Shown here one piece after another: positions 12,971 through 25,600 of a stretch of DNA of 64,000 bases. This DNA is from Notospermus geniculatus (taxonomy: Eukaryota; Nemertea; Pilidiophora; Heteronemertea; Lineidae), in the NCBI GenBank assembly GCA_002633025.1, contig NMRB01000385.1, positions 337,715 to 401,714 of the forward strand, written 5' to 3'. Each line of letters opens with the position of its first letter. The stretch's first letter is position 1. Below the pieces are notes generated by a model. The model ran no database searches and was not told the DNA's origin. It saw only the letters and a program-made list of their open reading frames with translations. The translations under genes were made by a program, and so were the position numbers.

Positions 12971-13572
12971 ATGTGAAACAAGTGCAAAAATCTCTACTCC
13001 AAGTGGACCTGTAGGCCATTTCAGAGGGAGACAACAGCAATTGGAAAGAAGACTTACGAAATATTAGTATCTGTCGCATCTGCATATCAGGAGGTGTATC
13101 CGAGCTTTATAGAATAATCCAAATTCTCCGAACATAAAATCAACTATCCACATGAGAATAAAAACTCCACTGAACTCATTGCAACACACATCGGCAGCCA
13201 GACTTTTAAATCTTGCCAGATTTGTTTCATGTTCCATCATCGAGGTCAATCCTCTTCATACCATTTCTCACCATTTGACAAACATTTCACAAAAAAACCC
13301 AAGTAATATACTCAGCAACCAGTGTTACCATGACAACCGTTGCTGAGTCTCCATAACAGCATTTTTCTACATGAAAGAATCTACAATTTCTGCCAATTTA
13401 ACAAAACCATTTACAGCTATTCACAGCATATCATCGTCTGTCACAACATTATGAACATAAGCAATATTTTTGGTCTCTTCTTACAATGCTAGGGGTTCAT
13501 TTGCAATTTGGACCCATTCCCTCCCTGACTTTTTATAGGTGCTATGCAAATTTAGGATTTTGCTAATCCCAA

Positions 13573-14157
13573 GTGGGGTTCAGCCACTCCCAAATTGGTT
13601 TCTGCCACTCCCGACATGGTTTCTGCCACTCCCGAAGTGGTTTCTGCCACTTGCAGAGTGGTTTCTGCCACTTGCGAAGTGGTTTCTGCCACATGCGAAG
13701 TGGTTTCTGCCTCTCTCTCGAAGTGATTTCTGCCACTCTCAAAGTGGTTTCTGCCACTCGCCAAGTGGTTTCTGCCACTCCTGAAGTGGTTTCTGCCACT
13801 TGCGAAGTGGTTTCTGCCACTCTCAAAGTGGTTTCTGCCACTCGCCAAGTGGTTTCTGCCACTCCCGAAGTGGTTTCTGCCACTCCCGAAGTGGTTTCTG
13901 CCACTCCTGAAGTGGTTTCTGCCACTTGCGAAGTGGTTTCTGTCACTCTCAAAGTGGTTTCTGCCACTCGCCAAGTGGTTTCTGCCACTCCTGAAGTGGT
14001 TTCTGCCACTCCCGAAGTGGTTTCTGCCACTCCTGAAGTGGTTTCTGCCACTCACAAAGTGGTTTCTGCCACCCTGGAAATGGTTTCTGCCGCTCCACAA
14101 GCAGTTTCTGCCACTCTTGAAGTGGTTTCTGCCATTACTAAATGGTTTTCCTCATGA
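13573..14157. repeat. Minisatellite, 21-bp unit
   Basis: About 28 units of a gaagtggtttctgccactc-like word, slightly variable. Because 21 is a multiple of 3 and the unit lacks stops, reading frames of 160-194 codons stay open on both strands. They are products of the repeat and not evidence of a gene. The array lies about 2.4 kb beyond the WAC stop. Confidence 0.95.
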
Positions 14158-14574
14158 AAAGATGCAGCAGTACGTGTTTCTAGGCAAGAGGAGGGATGCA
14201 TCATCAACACAACACAAGTTGTGCTTGGTATTAGAAATGCCTTCAAACTGTTCATGCATATTAAAACTGACATGAACATGGTTGGACCTTTCCTCATCAG
14301 AAACAGGTTGGTCCCACTATATTTTCTACAAATGATATACGAGTAATAGGGGTGGAAATATCCGACTGAGAGCCAAGGAACCTGCAGGACTATCGCTACT
14401 GAGAGGCACTCTGAGCGGTTGTACCTTTTTCAACGTCTCGTCCCTTTTGCGCTGCATCAAGATCATCACGAGGCGATGTATTTGTATTTCATTTTTCCAT
14501 CAGGGCCGACGCTATAGCATTATTGGCCCTGGTAAGTACGGAGGAGGCCATTACAAGCTACTCATGTTCCTCAC

Positions 14575-14757
14575 TTGGATGGGGTATTTTACTTGCCCTT
14601 GCAAAGACACAAAGTACAAGGCACCACGGCTTACTGTCCCATGCGCCGGACGTGAAGAGCCGGGAATAAAATCCCATATTGCCCGGGCTGCATTCGAACC
14701 CGGGACTTGCCGCTTGCTAAGCAGAAGTGATAACCACTAGGCTATCAGGCGATGTCA
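14575..14757 (-). mobile_element. tRNA-derived SINE
   Basis: On the minus strand the head reads gatagcctagtggttatcac, an A-box-like start, followed by gggttcgaatgcagcc, a B-box-like T arm. A shared body with ttgcaaagacacaaagtaca follows. Bodies recur at 32047-32192 and 41994-42124 with poorer heads. Confidence 0.75.
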
Positions 14758-15686
14758 TTGCATAGCTTTGCTCTGTTCTTTTCCATCTTTGATACAACCG
14801 CTCGCAACGCCGACCTGGCGAGATAAAAAGTTGTGCAGGTTCCTCATTACAGCACTAGCGATTTTTCGTAAATCTGACGAAACACAAAGTACGAAATACC
14901 AAATTCAACTTCATTCCCAGGACCTAATGTATTTGTGGAGATGGTTGGTACGTCAAATGTCCATGCTGCCAGTGCGTCTTTTAGCATATCATGTAAGACC
15001 GAGAGAGTTATGGTGCATCTTGAATTTTTAAATTTCCACTTCGTATCTACGAAGTGGAAACGAAAGATAAATTTCGAAGTTTGATACACACCGTAACTCT
15101 ATCGGTCTAACGTCATATGCTAAAAGATGCGCCTGCAGCAGGCGATATTTGTGGTGCCAACCGTCTCCTGAAATACATTACCTCATGGAAATGAAGTCCA
15201 ATTTCGTATTTCGAACTTCATGTTTCGTCAGATTTGCGAAACCTCACTATTATTTGGTCTATAGACTATATTTGGCGAGTTTTTGTACAGCGGGAGGAAA
15301 CCAGAGTGTCCACAGAAAACAGCAATGACTCCCTCTCTATCATGAGAATGGGTTCGACTGAGGATCCAATCTAGGACCTAGAGGTGAGAGGCATCCCTAT
15401 TTCCCCTATCCTAACAGCCCATGGAGTTTTGCAAATCTGGGACAGAGGGGAATCATCTGGTCACACGACAACTGGTACCTGAAACATCCCCTTTTTAGTA
15501 CTGCCCAAAAACATCCGAGGCTAAGTTTGGCTAATTTTGAAATGCTTTCTTGCTCCCAAGTCTACACTTTGGAGACATCAATTGCCATTGGTCCTTAGAA
15601 CACTTTAAGATAAGTCTTTAAATGCCCTCAAAGCCTAAGTCAGTGGCAAATTTGAACACGGAAATCCACACGCCCCCTGGATACTA

Positions 15687-16286
15687 AACTCCCTACGCAG
15701 TTGTGCACCGCGCCCCCTTCGGTTTACCCGCTCTCCACAACTGCTTCACTTTGTAAAATTTGCCTTGTTTGGTCAACAGATGGCGCTGAGAGAGTCGACC
15801 AATGAGAGCGCCGAGCAACCCGTAAACCAAGCTGGCCTGACACTTTTTCATTGGCTGAGCGGATCATGTGATCTAGTAGACATAGTAGCACAAGAACATC
15901 TGTTGACAACAGGCCAAAGAGTTCTGAAGGCAGCGTGCTGATAGGCTATAAAACTCCCGCCAGGCCCTGACGCCATCTTTTGACCAAACGCGACGACTTC
16001 TACGAAGTGAAGCAATGGGGAGGTAGCCATTCTTTTTCTACCATTTGATGGCGCTGCGACCGTATAAACTTTTCCACTGTGACGTTGCACGGAACGTCAA
16101 CGTCACACTACCGTGACGTTGTGGCTTCACGCTCGCACCTCACATTGCCACGGAGACGACGTCCTAAAGACAATGAAAAGCCCTGATATGGTCGCAGCGA
16201 CATCTTTCCGTGGAGAAGTGGCGATGCCCTCATTGTGGAGAGCGAGGAAACCGAAGGGGGCACACTTCACAACTGCGTGGGGAGTT
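15687..16286. mobile_element. aactccc TIR MITE containing a nested element
   Basis: Outer ends aactccctacgcagttg and caactgcgtggggagtt. Between them, 16014-16234 is an inverted copy of the aatgaggaggtcgcc element of 23302-23523. Confidence 0.75.
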
Positions 16287-16530
16287 TACCTGGATACCAG
16301 CAAAGGTATCATTTACTGACCATTTAAAACAGGCACAGAAACGCCAACACGAAATTCAAACGATTACATAACCACAGAATTCATTGATTTTTAAAATACA
16401 AAACGTTCAACATGTTCAACTGAATAAACATGAAACAAGACCCAAAAATCTATGTTCCTTTAACATTGCAACAGACATGATGAAGTAATTAATCATATTA
16501 ATTAATCACTAGTATTAATTACATAATGTA

Positions 16531-16603
16531 CTAAGAGGACATGAATGTATTCTGGCTCTTAACAGTCTCAAGTTCTTTTATTTGTTGTATTAAAAATAAT
16601 ATC
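16531..16603 (-). CDS. WAC: WAC last coding exon, end of the coiled coil and stop
   Basis: The acceptor is a strong polypyrimidine tract ending ctcttttcag; 73 bp to stop TAG at 16533-16531. It encodes [20 protein letters not shown] then MSS, against [20 protein letters not shown] in human WAC. The 3' UTR lies below 16531. No clear AATAAA was found on the minus strand nearby, so its end is unknown. Confidence 0.96.
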
Positions 16604-19600
16604 CTGAAAAGAGAAAAAAAGAAGTGGAATTTAGATATTATTAACTCATCGGCCCCCGCGTCACGCTCACACGACGTACATGACCCTCTGCGTTGTTCCA
16701 ATGCGTTGAACAGCGTCATGGCCCCAGAGCTTGCGTCATCTGCCGCAGTTAACAGCGGCATGCCCCAGAAAATCTGTCCGAGCGCAATGGGCATTGATCG
16801 ACTGGAATTGGTCAAATTATATTAAATCTTGCCGAAAAACCACTCTTTCCGAAGACGTAAGAATTATTTTTATTCGAGAAGCCGACGAAATGAATAAAAT
16901 TGAGGAAGAAAGGCGCAAGAAAAAAGCCGGCTTTAAATTTCAAGATGGCAACCATGCTCGCGGTGAAATTCAGTCCGATAAAATGCTAAAAATCCTGTCA
17001 TAAGTGGACTAAAGAATGTGTTTGTTAATCAATAGAATAAAATTGCTGGTGAACCAACTTTCCTTGTCCACCACATCATCACTGGACAGGATCTGCAATC
17101 AATTCAGTAGAAATAACTCGTGAATTGGAGTCATCAACACCGCGCGAGCCGACATTGACAGACCGTGTACATTATGCATGCTGTATGTGTGTGTTCATGT
17201 GCATTGTTGACACTGCGCCATGACAGAACGACGGGACCGAGTCACCACGGCCTCTTCTGACCTTCCTAATTTATTAAGCATGCGACCTACAAAATTTGCA
17301 TAAATTACAAAGTTGTTCAGTATCGGTACTTCTAATTGGTTGACCTTTTCAAATTTTTGCCAATCACAGGAGCTTTCACAAATCGCGATGGAAGCTGGAC
17401 AGCGCAACATGGCACTCGTGGGGATATACACGCCGTGTGGATAGCGCGCCGCATGACGCTGTCGGGGATCAATTGCACGTTACGTCAGCGCGCTGCACGG
17501 CGCTCTCGAGGGTTGATGAGTTAACACACTTCAGGACGGTTCCAGCGAGATTTTCCAGCAATCGTAGTTACAGCCACCAAACGATAGATGGAACCACTGG
17601 CCATCTTGTCCCACTGTGCTTTCGACGATCTCATTGAATACGGTCTTGAAATTGGTGAAGGTCTGTTTGTATTGTACTGTGGTTTAAACCAACATGGCCG
17701 CGCTCGGGAGGCACTTTCTTCATTTTTTGCGAAAAAACGTGCGTATTTGCGAAAATAGCAAATTTTCTAAAGCTTTATCTCCTGGTGTCATGTCAGTACG
17801 TTTAGGCTCATTTTCCGTGTGACTTTAGACTGGTTGGTTTTGTGGCGGAGGGTCACATATGAGGTAAATATTGAAATAGACATACCTTTGTTCTTGTAAG
17901 GTGGACTGTATCTCAGCAATACGAACTAAAGACCTGGCCTTCTTAAGGTCAGCAGATACTTGTGTACAGTGCAGACTCCCCACTGTGTGAGCATCCTCCA
18001 TGTAGTGGTCAGCCTGAAACGAACAACAAAATGATGTCTTTTAGAACTATACAATACCATAAGGGACACACTCGGCGTGAGCTACTGCGAAACTAATGTA
18101 CAGTACAGGTCACAATTGACATCCCTAAATTCGCGCAAGTTAACACGTAAGTCACTCGTAACTTACGCAACAACTCACCGCGTAACTTACGAGGTGAGTT
18201 ACGCGAATTACGCTAGTTACGCGGTGAGTTACACAGCGATTTACGAGGCGAGTTGCGCGATTTTGGCGAGTTACGCGGTGAGTTACGCGAAACCAAAGCC
18301 GTGAGTTACCCGTAAGTTACTCGTAACTTACGCGAAGCCGTAGGGATGTCAATTGTGACATGTACTGTATTAGGCCAGCCCTGCATACCATGATCTATAA
18401 ATACAAACAGTTCACCTGCATGGTCTATATTCCTGTCCGCAGTGAAGTACAGCTGACTGCGGACAGGATTTTGCAGTAGCTCACGCGGAGTGTGTCCCTT
18501 ATACTATGATGTCTATAGGAGAGTCCACTCTCGTTATACCACCCCTCGATATACCGCCACAGACAACTGACTTCCTCAGTTGAAGGCACTTCAACATTGC
18601 CAACAACACAAACAGTACACCTTGCCAACAACAATACCCTCGTTATATCGCCACTGGCGGCAGAGATGCCAACCTCAAATTGACCCTTCCGGTAATTTTT
18701 CACCCCAAAAAGCCCAATTTCAAGTAATCTGAGGAAGGCTTCAAGTAATCAGTGGATGTATTCAAACCTACACACGGTCACGGTGCAAAAGACATGAAAA
18801 TCATCCTTCTTTGATTGCTCCAAAACGGGGTATTTTTCCAAGTACCGGTATTCCCGCCGATACCTCTGCACAGCCTTCAAACTTTTGACAGGCGGTCCAG
18901 CAGACATGATGACTATGCAACAAAGCCCGAAATCAATCAGAAAATCAGCAGATATTCCCACATTTCCCAGCAAAATCGCGCTTCACATGCGCTTTTATGG
19001 GCACCGCCATTCCACATTCATGAACCAGACGATGCGCAGTGGACAAAATCCAGCGATCTGCGCAGTTTAGTTTGTCAAAAGGCTGATAGACGTCTCTCAT
19101 GCGCCGCATGAACAATCTCCACACATCGTCAAGCCACACGTTTAAAGTCAAGTAAAAAAATTTTTTGGGATTAAAAAAATTTGTTTTGCCGTAATTTTTC
19201 GGATTACGGCCGGAATAGCTGGAAAATCAGCAAAAAACGTAGAAATTACGGCAAAAACATAATGGTTGGCATCTCTGTGGCGGTATAATGAGAGTGGACT
19301 GTACATGTACTAACAGAATGTATTACAGAAAATATTACTCTAAAACTACAATACGTTTTACAGATTTGGAAATGATTCAATCATTGGTTCAGAAGTTATT
19401 GTACTATTTGTGTTTTTGGTTTTGGCCACCTGGTGGCCAAGGCAAGAATCGAATCAGACCGAAACTTGGTTCCATAGGTCATCTGACCTCGGGGTATATA
19501 TGTACCAAGTTTCAGATAATAACCCAGCGGTTACGAAACGTGCCCTGCTAACCATGCTAACGGATGACGGGCGATGGACTCTGCACCATCATAAGAGGTC

Positions 19601-22600
19601 ACCCCAGTTGAGCTAAAAAATTAACTAAACCTCTGCTGAAAACGGAGGAAGTTTACAGTCACACCTGCTCGAACTTACCTGTCTTTCAATAAGCGCCCCC
19701 TGCCATCCCGTCACATGAGTAATTAATTTTTCATCGTAGTAATTAGCTAATGAAGGTGTGAGCTCGACGGTTGACGATGGTTTGATTGAAACTGCAGCTA
19801 GACTGTTTGCAATGGGTAATCCTTGCGAACTTCCCTGGCTGGGAGTTGGACTTCCATGCCTGAAAAACAAATTTTAGTCTTGCAGTGTTCTCCACAGGGT
19901 TTGAAACCGACTGGGCGCTGGTCATGTCACACGGTTACTGATATCGGAAGCCACTGCCGCACGCGCGTCCTCAGCGGGGGTCTGGGAGCCTCCCCCAGAA
20001 AAATTTGAAATCTAGAAGCCCTGAAATGCGATTTCCCAGCATTTCGGAACACGAATCTAGCTCCTGTCGGTGCTTGCAAAACCTCAGTGTTATTTAAAGT
20101 GAATAATTTTGACCGGGCGGCGATTTTTTTTGACCGGGTGGCAGACTTTTAGACCGGGCGCCGAGATCAATCCTGCGTTTTAGAACGGGCGGCGCGCCAG
20201 TTCTGTTTACACTAGTGGAGAACCCTGGCATCTGTAACAATAATAATAAAAAATAATAATAATAATAATAAAATAATAAATAAATAATAATAAAATAATA
20301 ATAAAAATAAATAATAATAAATAAAATAATAAAAAAAAATAAAAAATAATAATAAATAAAAAATAATAAATAAAATAATAATTATTTTTATTTATTATTA
20401 TTGCATCTGTAACAATCTGATTTGCAGATTGCCAAACTGTGGAACAGATTGTCAATGGCGAACTGACGAACGAGTAGCGTTAGGGCAAAAAAATAAAGTA
20501 TTTGTTTCTTGTTCGCGCCCGCGTCATTCCCAGGCCCTCCGCATCGAAAATTTTTTTCTCTCACCAATTTCAAATTTTCCCACTTTGCTTACGCAGCGCC
20601 TTCTATACAATGGACAGAAATGCTTCATCACTTGAAATCATCTTTATTTTTCATGAAATCTGTGCTTTAAACATGTAGAGAGATTGTTTGCTGGTGGTAT
20701 TTCCCCCCATCCATGAAGAAAACGGAAAAAAAATTATTTGAAAATAAAAAAAAATTCGCATGCCCACATCAATTTTTGCTGAGTTGCTGGACAAGAAACA
20801 GACAATATTTTTTTTGGGCCTTAGCCCTGTAGACTCCGACAGATGTGGCAGCCCTGACGACAAACTCACCTTGATGACCTAAAACTCTGATCTGATCGCG
20901 GACTGACCCCACCATCATCGCTATGTAACGTTGTCGAATCATTCCGTATTCTTGCTGGGTGTGGGTTTGAATTCACCGTCGGTGACGTGAACGGTGAGGG
21001 CGTCTCTGACGTCACTGATGGGGGAGATTGGCTAATGGCTGGAAAATAGACAAACAAATCCTGTGAGTGTCAGAATTTTTAAATCGAACTGGTCGTGCAG
21101 TCAAGGGGCGTATTTGAACCCATTCTGCATAATGCACCGTGTAGAAATCGGCTAACCTCTTCCTACACTCCGCAGCAAGCAACCAGATTCCGTGTTCAAC
21201 GCTTTGGAATTTTCTCGTGCGCCCAATCAGAAGCCTCTTTGCGATAATTTATTCATACGAGTACCGGGTACGCCGTTCAACTTTGTAGCGAACAACACTA
21301 GCCTGCTGGTACATAATTGACTTCCCACTGCCAGTCCTACAATAGACTAACAAATAGTCTCCATCGAATATTGCCTTCGGGGCTTCTTTTTGAGTACTTG
21401 TAAGTCCTTCCACGGAGAATTTGCATTTGAATAAAGTTTCATCGACCACCATCTTGTCATCATACCCGAGCTGCCGATGCAAGCTTTGCCGTGAGGTTGC
21501 TATTTTTGGGACCGGGGAAATCCTTGAACACGGAATGTGGTTTGTTTGCGTGAAGGTCAAGAGAAGCCGAGTCTTGACCTGAACTCAGTGAAGATGATTC
21601 GAACCCCGTCCTTGACAACACTCGTGCTGACCCAGTTCATGTGCTGCTGACCGAACTTGAGAACGGCAGTTTCGAACGCCGAGAACGCAACACGTGTCGG
21701 GCCAAGAACGTGTTCTTCTCACTCCCCACTCAGCGGAGGGTTCAGTTCTTGGCCCAACACGGGTAGCGTTCTCGGCGTTCGTAACTGCCGTTCTCGAGTT
21801 GAGTCAACAACTACATGAACTGGGTCAGCACGAGTGTTGTCAAGAACGCGACTTCGATTCTCTATTCAGACACCTTGGGCGTATTCAAACGCCGCCATCT
21901 TGAATCTATTACAGTACTCGCATCGGGAATTTTGCCTATTAGGAGCATATTTGCGCAACTGCTGTGGCTTTGCTGCCTTCGAATAGAAATTAGAAAAATA
22001 TTTTTCTAGCCGAAGCCCTGCTTGGAGTCGGCTACAGCCAGGGTGGCAACTAGTGCTCTAGGCTCAACTCAAACACTGGCTTCAAAAAGTCGCCACCTTA
22101 GCGAAACTAATTCAATTCACCAGGGACGAATTCTCCTAAAGCTAGGAATCCACCATTGATTTTCAAGCTGATTTTGCGTAGCGACCTGCTTTGCAACTGG
22201 GTTGTGTTGCAAATGGACCCTCGATCGCCACAGTGGACTCCCAAGATGTGATTTCCACCAATGGCGAAGATGTCGTCAATTTCTGTCGGCAATCGGTCGG
22301 CGAGCGGTATCAGTTCCTTGCAATCGTATTCAATCTCAGGTACATGTACATGTGGCAGGTTGCAAAGCAAGTTGCAACGCAGAAAATCAGCAGTGGATTC
22401 CTAGCTTAAAGGACGAATTGTCTGCAGGGACAAATTGTCTTCGGACAAACTACCCTTGGGGACGAATTGTCCGGGGACAAATTGTACTTTTATCCAACTC
22501 ACCATTCTGTGTGACTTGCCGGCTCAAGGCTTGTTGAAGTTTTTGAAGGGTTTGTAATGCTGCAAAGAAGGGAGGGACACCCGTGAAAAAAACTGATGAA

Positions 22601-25600
22601 TTGAAGATCTCTTTAATTAGTTCTCGTGAAATACATGTAGCACTTCCTGATTTTGGTTTTGGCCTCCAATCTAGTGGCCCAAGTCAAGCACTTCTCATTT
22701 TGGTTCCCGAAGCCACCGCTAGGGCTAGAAGGCTTCGGTAGTGGCTGTCATCATTCATAGCGGCATAAAACTTGTCGTGGATCTATTTATAGATCATCAT
22801 GATGACATCACGGGTTATTCAGAACCCCTAGCCATGTGGGTGCTAAATGACCTCAAATGCGCTGTATCGCGCGGAATGGCAATACCGAGCAAGTTTCTTG
22901 ATGAGCATGTTTGCAGGGTTTTCGCCAGAGGGGGCAAGGGGGCTCAGGATCTGAAGGGCTTGTCCTCCCCCCCTATAATTGCAGAGCAGTGTCTTTAAAT
23001 TGCCCTTTTTTATTCAGGAGATACAGCAGTCGAACTCGAAAAAAGATCTGTACACAGGAAGCTCTGAAATGCTCAGAAAATGCATCTCCTGGCTTCTGGA
23101 AAAACAATTTTCTGGGAAGGGCACCCACTTCAGCTGGAGGCACCCGGATTGTGCCCCCTAAATATTTTTTTCTGGCGGAAACCCTGAAAGTTTGTGTGTG
23201 TTGTTGCAGATCTGCAACAAGAGCTCAACCTCATCGCCCGTTTATTAGACTGGGGAGAATGTAATTTTAAAGGGAAACTGGAATCCTGAAATGACGTCAG
23301 CAATGAGGAGGTCGCCTTTTCTCCACGGAAAGATGTCGCTGCGACCGTATCAGGCCTTTTCATTGTCTTGAGGACGTAATCTCCGTGGCAATGTGAGGTG
23401 CGAGCATGAAGCCACAACGTCACGGCAGTGTGACGTTGACGTTCCGTACGACGTCACAGTGGAAAAGTGGATACGGTCGCAGCGCCATCAAATGGTAGAA
23501 AAAAATTAGGCGACCTCCTCATTGGCAGTCAATGCCGAAGCCTTCTAGCCCTAGCGGTGGCTTCGGGAACCAAAATGGCATTTTCTCTGTGAGGTTCCTG
23601 GTGATACCGTTTAATCCAGCGAAAGGTGCCAGGTCAACACCTTGATAAAACTGAAGAGTCTGGCTTGCAATGAACCCACTCTGTGCAATCATGGCAATAG
23701 AGGTTTCCCACTGACGTCACACGGCCGCCATACTGGTCGTCAAAATGAAGCCATGGTGGCTGCCATCTTGTTCCCCGTTAAAAAGTTTAGCAGCCCGTTC
23801 AGACCACCAGGAGTATACAACTCAACAAATCACTTTACCTCTCACAGTTTCTCAGCATAAGTAGTTGGTCTGGTGTGAAAACCGTGTTGAAAACAAAGTG
23901 AATCGTCCATACGGCTTGCTGTAGACAGTGGTGGAAGAGGCCCGATGACTGCCGACAACGTCCACACTGCGTTGAAACGCTGTGTTGATGCTGTGACGTT
24001 GCGTCATTTGACGGCCAATATGGCGGACATTTGGGGCTGTGACGTCACGTGGGAAACCTCTATAGGAGCAGTCAGCCGCATTGATTTCCAAACATGGCAT
24101 TTTTTAACTGAACAATCAACAGTGGTGCCTTACAGCAAGGGCCGTTTACACGACACAGGCAAACATCCACATGCGATCTGATCGAATCCAACTGTGGTTC
24201 AAAATTCTTGCGTGTAAAAGCAACCCAATGCGGATTGGACCACATACAACCGGATTAAAATGCTGTCTAAATGCAAATTGAGACCAGAATCCGGATTCAT
24301 CCTACCTGCGCGCATGCGCATTGATGTGGTTTTTCTTCCTCCACTGACCGCACTCGCTGTGGAGAGTTCCACAAGGGTAATTTGAAGTCAGAATGTTACC
24401 AGATTAACATGCGTGTGTAAATGCTACCCAAGAACTTGGAATACATCCGGTCTTATGCGGGTCGATCGGATCGAATTTGAATTTGGTTTTTCGGCTTGGT
24501 TTTTCTTTGGCTTTCCGTCTAAACGGCACTCATGACACGAAACCAGATAATTACATGTATGCATCAATAGGCCCAACATTGTTAGATTGTTAGGGACATT
24601 CACCCCGGCCTTTGGTCTCACCCCAACCAGCTGGGCCCCTTACAGTCATGAGTCAGGAGCACATAGAGACAACTCTATTGCCACGAAAAAAGAAAAGAAT
24701 TCGCAATGTACCTTGTTGCGTTATTTCCTGACTATTTAAATTCTGTAGCGCAGTATCATTCATTTGCGTCAATATCTGTGGTAACGAAGCACCTGCTGGT
24801 GTAACCGTCGCACTACTGGCAGCTGATGATGGCATCCCCATATTAAGTGAACTTGCTAAATTAACAATAGGTGTCGTCGAATGGGAGTGTTGACGTGAGC
24901 ATGGGCGTGATGAATTAGTGGGTGTACTCCCCGGTGAAATGTCCATATCTTCTGTTTGTGGGCCATCTGAAAGGAGGCAAGTTAACTTAGCTGCATACCT
25001 AAAACCCTGGGTCAGGCCCCTTCATGGGAACCGGCGTGCCCAAAGCTGGCGCTGGGGAACAACTCAGTTTTCAACACAAAAGCTCATGCATTGCAACGTT
25101 GAAAACGTCACTGAAGTCGCACATCGTTCGTGACGTTATGTGCGATGCGTCATTCAGAATCAATGACGTTGCTCTTTGGTCTGTTGTTTACACTAAAATA
25201 GTCAATTTTATTGATGGAATTCAACATGTTCCTGCTTGAATTTTCATTTGAAAATATTCAGTACATTGAGTCAGTCCTATACAATGATGAAATTCGAAAT
25301 TCAATGGACTACTTCAGGTATATTAGGGCTAGAATTAGGGCATAGTTCCAGAATTTGGCAAATAACGTTGGCTTGACTTTCGACGTCATAGTTTAAACTG
25401 AGTTGTTCGTCAGTGCCACGTCACGGATTAGTTCCACTGGTTCCTCATTGCATGCTACCTACCTGGGGCACTTGAGGGTGCAGAGATTTGGAAATGTGCC
25501 CAAACATGCGAAATGAGGGTACTGAGAAGTGTACCAAAATAAGATTTAAAAAATTTCACAGGTAAAATGGCCATTTTTATGGGTTTTCTGACCCTCAAAA

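Noticed and set aside
12256-12987. A 243-codon minus-strand frame
   Set aside because: It crosses the ends of two different TIR elements and has no recognisable domain; it appears open by chance.
13552-14157. Long overlapping frames on both strands (182, 162 and 194 codons) that look like repeat proteins
   Set aside because: They are read from a 21-bp minisatellite and have no start context, splice support or non-repeat sequence.
14690-14757. Functional tRNA gene on the minus strand
   Set aside because: A and B box-like motifs are present, but the acceptor stem does not close convincingly and the same body is dispersed, which fits a SINE.
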